The notes beneath the pieces are model-generated. The model was not told the origin of the DNA. It did not search any database and worked only from the letters and a program-made list of their open reading frames with translations. Both the position numbers and the translations under genes were made by a program. A stretch of DNA of 64,000 bases from Thecaphora thlaspeos (Eukaryota > Basidiomycota > Ustilaginomycetes > Urocystidales > Glomosporiaceae): assembly GCA_900291925.1 (NCBI GenBank), contig UWYS01000003.1, forward strand, positions 744,001 to 808,000, read 5' to 3'. The stretch's first letter is position 1. Each line of letters opens with the position of its first letter. Below are positions 1 to 9,902 of the stretch, piece by piece.

Positions 1-92
1 TGGAGAGGGAGAAGATCGAAGCTCAGCAGACCAAGTTTGACAAGGCGGCGAGCGAAGAGAGGATGCGCGCCGCTGCCAACAGGCTTGTCTAG
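1..92 (+). CDS. 3' end of an unidentified protein (partial)
   Basis: An open frame enters from the left edge (reading phase starts at base 3) and ends at TAG 90-92. The 29 visible residues are rich in Glu, Lys, Gln, Arg and Ala and end in ...AANRLV, which looks like the end of a charged helix or coiled coil. No domain can be named from so short a piece. The frame is supported only by its composition and by lying just before the convergent phosphatase gene, whose stop is about 215 bases further on. It could be chance open frame. Confidence 0.45.
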   Translation, partial: EREKIEAQQTKFDKAASEERMRAAANRLV

Positions 93-306
93 GAGCGACG
101 ATGAGATGGGACACAGACTTAGGTGAGGATGTGTATGTACTTTTATTCAGGTCCGATCTCTACCCTTGCAATCACACACCACAACTTTTTGCTTATCGCG
201 GCGCTCCGACGGGGCAGATCGAGTTTGTCGGTCGTCGAGGGATCGAGGCTGGACAAGGCGCTGATACGCAGCGTGTCTATGAAATGGCGCTTGAGATCTG
301 TTGCCG

Positions 307-1501
307 TCAAAGCTGTGAGTTCTGACCCATCCCAAGCTCGCACAGGAAGGCGTGCGAGTATCTGTTTGACGCGGTCGAGGGGCAGAGGTGTCGTTTGGTC
401 AGCTTCCCAACTCTCGGCGCTCCATGGACTCCCTATCGCCGACAAAAGACTCTCAGACTCACCTCAGTACCTGCTCGTACGTGATCTCGAACCCGTTCTT
501 GCCGCCCTGCTTCGAGACCGTGCAAGTCAGAAAGGTAGGGAGGAGGACGAGTCAGTTGAAAAGTTCCTTAGATGGGGAGGGTGAGGGAACGGAAGGGAAC
601 GGAATCGACACCTACGTAGTATGGATCTGCGATGGGCTTGCCGTCGTCGCTGTGAGTGAGTGCGAGGGAAGGATGAAGAAGGCACCGTGAGACTTTCGTA
701 CGATAGGGGCAGCGGCACGGTTGTGCGGGTAGGGACGTACAAGTCACCAAACATCTTGATTCTTCGTGCAGATGCAGAGCAAGATGGAAGGTAGGCGTCA
801 GCTCGATGCACAAAAGACGTGGCTGCCGACGTCGTGACTCACTGTGCCTTTGACGCTGGCGGTGCCATATTCTTGAGGTTGCGGACGTTGTTAACACTGC
901 CGTTCACCCAATGCAGAACAAAGACCAGAGGCTGCTTAGCTCCGATGATGACCATACATGGCTCTCCAGTCTCGCTGCTTGGCGATTGGCGTACTCACTC
1001 CATGCCGATGATATAGTCGAACCTATTGAAGTCTTTCTGCTTCACGCCTCGGGCCAGGCAGTCGATGGGGATCTTTTTGCGGTTGCAGAGGGCCGTCGCA
1101 CTACACGGAGGCACACATTGTAGAGAGAAGACGTGTGAGGTCAGACGAGGCGCTCGTGTACGAAAGAGTGAATTCGGAGAAGGTGTGCAGCGGGGACGTA
1201 CCGCTCGTCCGGCTCCTCTCCCTCGTGGTAGTCGCCCGTGCCGCAGCTGTCGATGGTTGCGAACCTTTGACGAAGGCCTGACTTGGTTACGAGATCGGCG
1301 AATACTGCTTCCTGTGGCGAGGTGCATGTTGCGGTGACATATGGAACGGGGAAGAAGACGAGCTAAGGTCAGCATGGTTGGGCCAGTGGGCTTCACAGAG
1401 CATTGGAAGTAGGGGTAACATACGGCCATGGGGCTCCTGCAGATGTTGCCGAGGCAGCAGAAGAGGACATTGAGCTGGTCTGGCTGCTGTTGGGATGGCA
1501 T
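307..1501 (-). CDS. LTP1: Low-molecular-weight protein tyrosine phosphatase
   Basis: This cytosolic phosphatase removes phosphate from phosphotyrosine through a phosphocysteine intermediate. Eight exons join in phase: 1501-1424, 1311-1202, 1100-999, 896-843, 761-741, 649-616, 506-463, 361-307 (165 aa, typical for the family). The P-loop CLGNICRS is at residues 16-23, giving catalytic Cys16 and Arg22. The family's second signature DPYY supplies the general acid Asp130. Other family landmarks are KNM..PAS and MFGD before the acid loop. The start ATG at 1501 lies just upstream of the first beta strand, as usual. Exon 5 is only 21 nt and uses an AAG acceptor, the least certain junction. It shares a 398-base head-to-head upstream region with the SDR gene. 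Confidence 0.92.
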
Positions 1502-1597
1502 GGCGGTTGAGTTTGGGCTGTGCCGAGAAGTGTATATGTATGTCGATGAGGGGGCGAGGATGAGAAGGCGTCGGCAGAAAAGCCTGGTGGTGGGAGA

Positions 1598-1600
<3 letters not shown>

Positions 1601-1652
<52 letters not shown>
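1601..1652. repeat. (GA)26 microsatellite
   Basis: Uninterrupted GA dinucleotides lie in the shared upstream region of two divergent genes, about 100 bases from the phosphatase start and 250 from the SDR start. GA/CT runs can act as promoter elements, but the role here is inference. Confidence 0.95.
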
Positions 1653-1655
<3 letters not shown>

Positions 1656-1682
1656 GAGCGCCAGGACGACAGCTTGGAGCGA

Positions 1683-1708
1683 GTCGGAAGTCGGAAGTCG
1701 GAAGTCGG
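1683..1708. repeat. 7-bp tandem repeat GTCGGAA, about 3.7 copies
   Basis: Three perfect copies of GTCGGAA and a partial fourth are seen directly, about 30 bases right of the GA run. Confidence 0.9.
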
Positions 1709-1899
1709 GGACGGCGCACGGCCCGGCTGGTACGCTGCGCCATGGCTGACCTCATGGCCGGCATGCGAGATGCGCACCTTTCTTCCCCTCGTCCATCCAG
1801 CCTGCATCTTGCATCCCATCGCCTTCGCTCACACAGCACACAGCCCCTCCCTCTTTCATCGCCACTCTTTGCACTCCCCCCATATCACTGTCGCCCACC

Positions 1900-3126
1900 A
1901 TGGTCTCCTACAAGGAAATGGCAAAGCAGAACGAGTCGGTCCACTGCTTCGACCAGCGTGCCCTCGTCTCGGGCGGCACACAGGGCATCGGCGCAGGGTG
2001 AGTGAGGCCATCCGAGTCTCATCTTCCTCGCCTTTCCATCCCGCGCTCATCGCTGATCCTCCTCTTGGTCTGTACTGCTATCCTTCCCCGTCGGTTCGCC
2101 GGCGCAGCATCGCCCTTCGCTTCGCCCTCTCCGGCGCCTCCGTCTGGCTCGTTGGTCGAAACGCCGACAAGGCCTCCCAGGTCATCGAGCAGCTCGAAAA
2201 GGCCTCGGCAGAAGCACACCGTCGTCGATCCATCAACTCGCCCTCGCCCTTGCCCTCCTCCTCCTCCAACCCTCCTTCCACTTCTGCCTCCGAGGACTCA
2301 AAGAGACATGCCTTCTTCCAAGCCGATCTCTCCACCACCTCTGCCGTCTCCAAGGTCGTCGACGAGATCAGCGCAAAGGCAGCAGAGGGCGGGATCGACT
2401 ACCTGATCGAGACGCAGGGTGGACCTCCCAACCCGTCCATCACAAAGACGGACGAAGGCATCGAGTCGCAGTTTGCCGTCCAGTGTGTCTCGAGGTTCGG
2501 TCTGGCAAAGATGCTCACCGAACGCGGCATCATCAAGCGCGGCGTGCTCATGGTCGCCAGCCCAGCTCGGGGTGGGAGCAGAAAGTGGGATCTCGACGAC
2601 CTTGACTTTGTCAAGGCCAAGGAGAAGGGAGAGCTCTGGGGCGGACCCTTCACCATCCTCAAAAAGGGTATGAGGGATTCGGCCGTGCTCGACAGCGTCT
2701 GCCAGGTGAGTTTGACGGCGCCGTCCACCCACCGGCATCACAAACACGGCCGGACACTTCTGTGAACTGACTCTCCATCCCCCTCCTCTCCACCAGACAC
2801 TGGCCGAACGCAACCCCAACATCTCGATCTCGCACTGCTTCCCGGGCTTCATCGCCACCGACGCATCCGCCAACCAAGGCTTCCCCACCCTCCTCGTATG
2901 GGCCTCCAAGCTCGTCGCTCCCGTCCTCGCCAACAAACCGGGACCGGGCGGATACGCCGAACTGTCCTTCTACGTCCTGGCCAACCCGGCAGGCCAGCGC
3001 TACCTCGAGACCGGCCACGTCAACCTCCTCGGTCCCAAGCTCTCAAAGTACACCATCACATCCGGCGTAGCGCAAAAGGAGGTAAGGCAAAAGATCTGGG
3101 ACAAGATGTCGTCGTTCTTCAAGTAG
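1900..3126 (+). CDS. Short-chain dehydrogenase/reductase-like protein
   Basis: This is a Rossmann-fold protein of the SDR superfamily; substrate unknown. Exons 1900-1997, 2108-2705 and 2797-3126 join in phase to 341 aa. The nucleotide-binding turn GGTQGIGAG is at residues 25-33, split by intron 1. The usual NNAG strand is replaced by TQGGPPNP, a variant known in several fungal SDRs. The PGFIATDA segment follows in the last exon, as in the family. Where YxxxK is expected the sequence reads FTILK, so the catalytic Tyr appears to be Phe. A Ser/Pro-rich insert of about 30 residues lies between the second and third strands. It may be a divergent or non-catalytic SDR. Family assignment is firm, activity is not. 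Confidence 0.85.
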
Positions 3127-3516
3127 GCACATCATCGCGTCGCGGCTGTTGTACAGAGGGAAGTAGGTTGGGTACTCGTGACGATTCGCATCGTATAGGT
3201 CGGTCGACCGGCTGGATCCATTGGAAAAGGGGCAAGGGAGAGTTGGGAACCAAAGGCAGGAGCGGAGAAGCACGGTTACAGCGATCGTAGTGGAAGCAGC
3301 GGAAGGCAAGGATCCGCATCGCACGGTTGTACAGCATCGCAAGGTCCGAATGCGAAGTCAACGGGTCCACCCAACGGAACGAAGCGAAACAAAGAGAGCC
3401 CAGATGCTCAAGTATGCGAGCCGAGAGAGGGCGACGTGGCCAGTTGCACCTGACCGTCGTGATGGCAGGATGTCTTGAACGGACGGAGGCAGTATGTCAC
3501 GTCATGTCACATCACG
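3127..3516. other. Gene-free stretch between convergent genes
   Basis: This lies between the SDR stop and the AT-hook gene stop, which face each other. I see no coding frame with splice support and no obvious repeat. It probably contains both 3' untranslated regions. Confidence 0.6.
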
Positions 3517-5444
3517 CTACGCTGCGGCCGGCGCAGACGCAGACGCCGCTGCCGCATCTCCTATAACCTTGCCGTTGGCCATCGTCTCGAGCTCGACTAC
3601 GAGGCGGTCAAAGTCTTCCTGCATCTGCTCGTCTTCGATCACGTTGCCAAAGATGCGCATCTCGCGGATTTTTTCCACCATTTGCTGCAGAGCGGGCGGC
3701 ACAGAGGGGACAGGGGTAGTTGGTGGGTTGGTGAGGTCAGTTTCTGAATACTCCCACGTTTGGCCGCACGCCGCGGGTGGGGGGTGACAAAGAAAAGACA
3801 AAAGGCGGGTCAAAGGAGCTGCCAGCGAAGAACACTCACATCTCTCCACATCGCAGTGTAGCGCGACTTTGGCCCATCCGGCAACGAAGGTCGACCCCGC
3901 TTTCGCTTGACTGGCGTGGCAGACCCGCTGCCGTCCGCCGCCGCGGGTGGGACGGATGCAGCAGCGTTTCCACCCGTGGTAGCCGCCGCCGCAGCAGCAG
4001 CAGCTACATCAGCAGCTCCCGATGGAGCCCTCTTTGCGGGCGTGGTTTTAGGCGGGGGGCGCACGACGCTGCCATCGGCCGCCTTGACCGTCTTCGGTCG
4101 GCCTCGAGGCCGCTTAGCCGGCGGTCCTTCTGCTGCTGCAGCCGCCGCCGCCTCCGCTTCTGCCTGCGCCTGTGCGGCTGCCTGAGCGGCGATCTCCGCT
4201 GCCGCTGCCGCCTCTGCTTCCGCTCGAGCCGCAGCTTCGGCCTCGGCCCTCTTTTCGGCCGCGGTCTTTCTGCCCTTCTTGTTGGGCACTCTGACCTCCG
4301 TTGCGGGAGCTGAAGCGCTGTTCTGCGCGGCCGCCGGAGGCATAATGTACGTCTGCGAGGGGTTGACGTAGCCGGCCTGCGTCGCGGGCCCGGTGGCCTT
4401 GTTACCTGTAGGTCCGTTGAGCACGCTGCTCAGCCCTGCGGGTGCGACCTGTGCGCCCCCATCGACTTCGTCCTTCTTGCGTGGTTTGCGAGCCGACTTC
4501 GCTGGCGGGGCAGCTTTGGCCGCCTGGTGTTGTGGCGTTTGCTGCTGCGGCGGCGGCTGTACAGCAGCGGGGCCTGGCGCCTTTGAGTCTGCCAGCGAGG
4601 CCGCGTCATGTCCAGAGGGTCCTGAGCGGTTGTAGAGCGAAGTGCCGCTGGCCGAGGCGAGTGCCGACTGCGGTATCGCATGGTTGCTGCCGGCGCCTTC
4701 GCGCAACGACGCAGCATGTTGGTGCTGGTGCTGGTGTTGCTGCTGCTGTTGCCCCGAGGAGGCACTGGTCAGCTGGCTGGTATAAGGATTCCACGAGCTG
4801 GACGTATGGTCGCCCGTGCTAGACGGATAGCTAGTTTGCTGCTGCTGCTGCTGTTGCGTTGGTGCGGGAAACTGCTGGTCAAAAGTGGTCCTTGCATACC
4901 TCTGCTGCTGCTGTTGGTGATCGTCTTGCTGTGAGTGGGCGTGGGCCTCGTGGTGCAGCTGCGCGGGCGACTGCTGCTGTTGCGCCTTCTCCCTCGAGAG
5001 GGCCGCCTGCGTCTGATGAGCGCTGACGGGGCTGTAGCTGCTGTACGCTTGGGCCCGATGCTGTCCAGGCTGCGAGCCGAAAGCCAGGCTCCTTTGGTCC
5101 GCATCTTGAGCGCCTCCGTGGCCTCCACCGGCATCACCGTATCCGCGAGTCTGCTGCGACGAGGCTGAGGCTGCGATGCCGTTGTTGAGGCTGCTTTGGC
5201 CCTGAGACTGAATACGGTGACCCAAATAGGCCTGAGAGTAGCTCTGGTAGGCCGAGGAGGCGCTATCACCACGATGCTGGAAGCTGGCGTTGCTGTTGCT
5301 GCCGCCACCGCCGCTATCGGCATACGAAGAGCCGGGGAATACCGGAGCCGACGTTGTGCCGGCGCTAGAGTGGGTAGGATCCCATTGCGAAGAGTTCGAG
5401 GCGCGATGTTGAAAGGGGTTGGTGTAGGCACCGCGATTGTACAT
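3517..5444 (-). CDS. AT-hook protein with Gln/Ala-rich low-complexity body
   Basis: This is a probable DNA-binding nuclear protein; role unknown. Two exons, 5444-3840 and 3684-3517, give 590 aa. The first true ATG in the frame, at 5444 (MYNRGAYTN), was taken as start. Residues 1-300 are rich in Gln, Ser, His and Ala. Two AT-hook cores with GRP, KRPRGRPK (about 444-451) and KRKRGRP (about 513-519), are flanked by basic residues and Ala runs, which suits minor-groove binding of AT-rich DNA. The last exon encodes a short acidic helical tail (QMVEKIREMRIF...), the only segment that looks conserved rather than low-complexity. It could be a chromatin or transcription cofactor; no homologue is recognised. 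Confidence 0.75.
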
Positions 5445-6204
5445 GATGATCAGGTTGGGCTGGCGTGCAGCTGGCGCGAGTCCACCTGTGGGGCCTCTGT
5501 TCGCGCGAGCTTGATCGAACCTACGGCAGACGGTTCTGGCGAGCGCGGAGGCAATTGCGGTCAGGGACGTGTGCAGGGTCAGAGGAATGACTGCGTTGGG
5601 GAAGGGGAGGATGGAGCGGGATGGGGCGGCGGAAGGTGCGTGAGTGTTGGTGGTGGCGGCATGGCGACCCTGAGCAGTAGAGTGTTGTAGCGTGTAGGTG
5701 TCACTGCTCACTGCTCACTGCTCGCCGCTGCCTTCACCGTCCCCACCCCGAAACCCGAAGCGCGCGTGGGCCCCTGCCACGCTGCCTCCGCATGCACGAT
5801 GTCCGTCGCGTCTTGAGCCCGATCGATTTGGACTCAGCCCCGATTCGCCCGGCGCGGCCCCGCCTGATAAATGGGCCCAGCCCATCAGGCTTCAGCGTGG
5901 AAGGTTCGAGGCACCCGCCGCCAAAGTGGAGCAGCTCTCGGAAGAAAACGAGTGAGTCGGCCTGGACGATCCCCCGGCCAACCTTCCACCACCTCCTTTC
6001 TCTCCTCCACGCTACTCTATACCGTCATCACCAGCTGCAAGTTTCCTAGGTCACCCTGGTTGAACCCACCCTCGTCCATCGATCTCGGACACCTCGCATT
6101 GCATTTTACAAGCAATCTAGCTGTCTCTTCTGCCAGCAATCCCTCTCGACCCCACGCCCTCCGTTTGACTCGCTCTTGGTCTCGACCTTGGCCCCCTTTC
6201 CGCG
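5445..6204. promoter_or_regulatory. Divergent promoter region, AT-hook gene / MDJ1
   Basis: A 760-base stretch separates two divergent starts. It holds a short direct repeat of CTGCTCAC near 5702-5725 and a TGATAAAT motif near 5866. The part next to MDJ1 is pyrimidine-rich. No additional gene is seen. Confidence 0.55.
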
Positions 6205-8469
6205 ATGCAAATGGCAGCTTCCCGTAGCGCCGCCGCCGCCATCCTACCCGCTGGAGGCTCGGCCGTCTCCTCGACCGCTAGGCTGAGTGGTGGCAAAGCC
6301 GCTCGCGCACAGGCACCGCTCGCCAGGTCTGAGCCGAGCTCGTCGCGGACACTCGTCACCCTGTCTCGCCCCTCGCTGCGGATCACCCAGTGCCAGTCGT
6401 GCGACAAATTTCAGGCACCCTCCTCTGCCTCCTCGGTGCGGAGCTTCTCTTCGAGCCGTGCCCAGCTCGCTTCGGCCAAGGACCCTTACGCCACGCTTGG
6501 CGTCAAGAAGGACGCCGCCGCTAAGGACATCAAGCGAGCCTACTACGACCTCGCCAAAAAGTTCCACCCAGACACCAACAAGGACAAGAACGCAAAGGAG
6601 CGCTTCGTCGAGATCCAGAATGCATACGACCTGCTCAGTGACGACAAGAAGCGCTCCGCTTACGACCAGTACGGCACTACAGACGGCCAGCCCGGCTTCG
6701 ACCCCTTCGGCGGCGGAAGCTCGTCGCCCTTTGGGGCCGGCGGCTTCGGCGGCTTCCAGGACTTCGGAGGCTTCTCCAATGCCGGGAATGCCGGATCGAT
6801 CTTTGAGAGCCTCTTTGGCGCCTTTGGAGGCCAACGAAGCGGCCAGCGGGGTCCCGGCTTCGGCGGTGCCGGCTTTGCCGGCGAGGCTCGCGGCGACGAT
6901 CTCGAGGCCACTGTCAACATCACTTTCGAGGAAGCGTGCAAAGGCACCAAGCGCAAGGTCGTCATTAACCCGGTCGAACGCTGCGGCACCTGCACTGGCT
7001 CCGGCATGAAGGCCGGCGCCAAGAAGTCGACCTGCGCCACCTGCAACGGCACGGGCACCAGGACCTTTGTCATCCAGAGCGGCTTCCAGATGGCCACCAC
7101 CTGCCCCAGCTGCGGCGGAGCCGGCAGCACGGTGGCTCCCGGCGACTTGTGCAAGAGCTGCGACGGACTGGGCAGGGTGCGCGGCCGTAAGGAGGTCGAG
7201 GTCGAACTGCCCGCGGGCGTCGACGACGGCTTCCGGATCCGCAAGGACGGTTTCGGCGACGTTCCGCTTTCCGGCGCCGGCGTCCCGGGCTCGCTCTACG
7301 TCAGGATCAATGTTGCGCCAAGCAAGGTCTGGCGAAGGCAGGGCTCGACGCTCTTCTTCCCGGCTCAAATCCCCTTCCATACCGCCATCCTCGGCGGCAA
7401 GGTGCGGGTCCCCACCCTGGACGGACCCGTTGAGGTGCGGGTGCCGCCCGGAACCCAGGTCGGCGAAGAGATGATACTGCAGGGCCGCGGCGTCGCCTCA
7501 CCCACCCGCCGCAATCAGAAGGGAGACCTGATGGTACAATTCGACGTGACGATGCCTAGGTGAGTGAAACGGAGATCTTCGAAAAGACGTCTGCCGTCCG
7601 ACTCTCCGATCAACACATTCGGCGCTGACTCTCTATCCGTCCACTGCCGGTCGACAGGTCCCTGACGAAGCGCCAGCGCGAAATTCTCCAGCAGTACGCC
7701 GATGAAGTCGAGGGTCGCGCGCCGAAGCCCTCAACACCACCGCCACCGCCTCCTCGCAGCTCGGCCAGCGGAACGCAGATATCAAAGACCGTCCAGACGC
7801 AGGCTGAGTCAGCATCGAAAGCAGAAGCTGGCAAAGGGCCGAGCAGTGCGACGCCACAGCCCAAGACGTCAAAGGGAGCAGGTAGGTACACGATACATCC
7901 ATCCTCCCGCAGCGACTACATGGGCGAGCAGACCACGCCCCAGCAACCTTCCGGCGGATCGGAAGAGACGCCGGGGCGATCCGAGGACACTGCCGCCCCG
8001 TCCTCTTCCACCGAGCAGGCGACCGCCAGGGGAGAGGCTTCCCAGACCGCTCACCCCTCTTCTGGCCAGAGTTCAAGTCAGGACGGCCTTTTAGGCAAGG
8101 CTTGGAACTGGCTGACTGGGGGTAAGTGAATATGGGGGGCTGCCGTCAGAAGCTTGCCCACGCACGCGTTGGTGCGCCATCCCTATCTCATGTCGTCTGC
8201 CTGGTCAGGCTTGTGTCACAACGTGTAACAAATCTACCAGCAGTCGCTGATCAGGCAATGCACATCCCCTCTCCCCTCTTTTCTCCCCCTCCTATTCTTG
8301 CTCTGTGTTCTTCCCCCTTCTTCCCCGAACAGGTCAGTCGACGAAGCCTCAGGCGGCTAGCGCAGCGACCTCTGAAAAGGGCGAAGCCTCCTCCAAGGAC
8401 GCGAAAGCTGCCAGCAGCGGCGACGATACGAGTAACGCCGGTACTGACGGTGCAACCAAGTTATCCTAG
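6205..8469 (+). CDS. MDJ1: Mitochondrial DnaJ/Hsp40 co-chaperone (Mdj1 type)
   Basis: This Hsp40 stimulates mitochondrial Hsp70 in folding matrix proteins. Exons 6205-7559, 7658-8121 and 8333-8469 join in phase to 651 aa. Residues 1-90 are rich in Ala, Ser and Arg with almost no acidic residues, as in a mitochondrial presequence. The J domain follows (about 92-155) with HPD at 121-123. A Gly/Phe-rich linker (about 155-228) comes next, then four CxxCxGxG zinc motifs (about 260-324) and the substrate-binding C-terminal domain to about 450. The order is that of a type I DnaJ. After the canonical end there is an extra tail of about 200 residues, low in complexity, with a short aromatic motif GLLGKAWNWLTG. 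A second ATG two codons downstream could also be used. Confidence 0.93.
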
Positions 8470-9902
8470 CACAACGGCGGGCAAGACATCCGTAGTAGCA
8501 TCATTTGGCCCCTACTGTACCGAATAGACAGCATGCACAGCAAACCGAGGCACCACTCGCAACCAGGACGTACAGCGACAACCTTGCCTGTTCGCTAAGG
8601 GCCCAAGTGAACCTGAATGCTCGGGAGAGAGCCATACCTAATTAGCCTGATGCCATTATTGCGCCTACCTTTCGAAAGTTCAGGCTGAAGAAAATGGAAC
8701 GACGTACGACGATCCGCCACGATCACGGGTGGGTGCAGGAATACAGTGATCGACGATCTGGCCCTCGTTGGCGCGAAGAATTAAATCGTGCCAGCTACAG
8801 TAGCAGACCAGTGCGCGTGAGCCCGCAGAACAGAGGGGCTAACTAGCCCAGCCAGCCAGTCAGCCCTCTTTCCTATGGTACAAGGCCCGGCCAGGCCCGG
8901 CCCGGCCCCTTGCTCGCCGTCCTGCCCCGCCCGGAGGAGAAGGGCAAAGCCATAGCTCATTTGAAGAGCGTGAGCCTGAGTTGGCCCTCTCCGTGGCGGC
9001 GGCTTGGAGAATGACCGATTAGCAAAGACCACCAACACAGAAGAGTGTAAGAGAGAGTAAGGTAGTAGGCTTCTAGTAGAGTACCGAGGGGTGGCGTCTG
9101 GGAGAAACGACGGCCCCGCGCTGCTGGCACGGGGCAAAAAGCCACCACGCACGGTCTTGCCCTTTCTTTTTTCTTTGCGGGCGCGACCGAGCGTCTGAAG
9201 CAGGCAGGAAAAGAAAAAGACGAGGAGAAAGACAGCAGCGTAGGATAGAGCCCCAAAACGAACGTTTGGACGGACGGGCAAGACTCGTCTGCCGTCATCA
9301 GTGTCATCTCACCACTCTTTCTACTCTTCCCCCATATCTCTCTCTCTGCCCGTTCACCACACCATCTCTTCGTCGAAGCCTTCTTCGCCTCACCTCTTCA
9401 CTTCTCTGACGCTCTCATTAGCGCTTCGCTTACAAAGTCGAACTCCTCGGCTCACGCACTCATCCTCGCATCCCAAAACAAACAGCCTCGCTCACCCTTC
9501 TGCAGCCGTCGCTCGACGCCAGCCACACCTTAACCCGTATACTCATCGAAACCTCTTGTCCTTGAGCCCTCCGACCTTCCAGCCAAGCCGCAAGCTTTGT
9601 CCTCTGTCGATCAATCGTAAAGAGACTTGCCGCAGCTCTCTATCCGCCGATAGGAACATCGAAGCCGCTTGCTCGATCACCAGCCTCACCCAGCCATCTT
9701 CCGCTTAATTCTTGTCAGCTTTAGCTAGCCTCTTTGAGAATTCAAGCTTGCTTCTCTCCGCCCTTCCCTCGCCTCGACCCGACCCGTCCCGTCCCGATCT
9801 CGCCCGTCTCTCCGTTGACACAAGCAGCAGCCCCGCGACCCGCACCGCACCTCGATCCGACTCGCCTAGACTCAAACCCGCCTCCCCGCCGAAACAGACA
9901 AG
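8470..9902. other. Gene-free stretch with long pyrimidine-rich leader
   Basis: No spliced coding frame is supported in 1.4 kb. Near 8886-8910 there is a GGCCCGGCC-type run. From about 9305 to 9900 the plus strand is strongly C/T-rich up to the ATG of the GYF gene, consistent with a long 5' untranslated leader or core promoter. Confidence 0.6.

Larger units (their letters stand above)
1502..1899. promoter_or_regulatory. Divergent promoter region between phosphatase and SDR genes
   Basis: About 400 bases separate the two divergent start codons. The stretch holds a long GA dinucleotide run and a 7-bp tandem repeat, both listed separately. The right half is pyrimidine-rich, as in many fungal leaders. 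No other gene is seen. Confidence 0.6.

Noticed and set aside
995..1819. Minus-strand frame through the GA repeat with poly-Ser/Leu
   Set aside because: It reads through introns and promoter of the phosphatase; only the CLGNICRS exon is real.
7886..7912. 27-nt GT-AG intron in MDJ1
   Set aside because: Too short for a spliceosomal intron, and the frame reads straight through.
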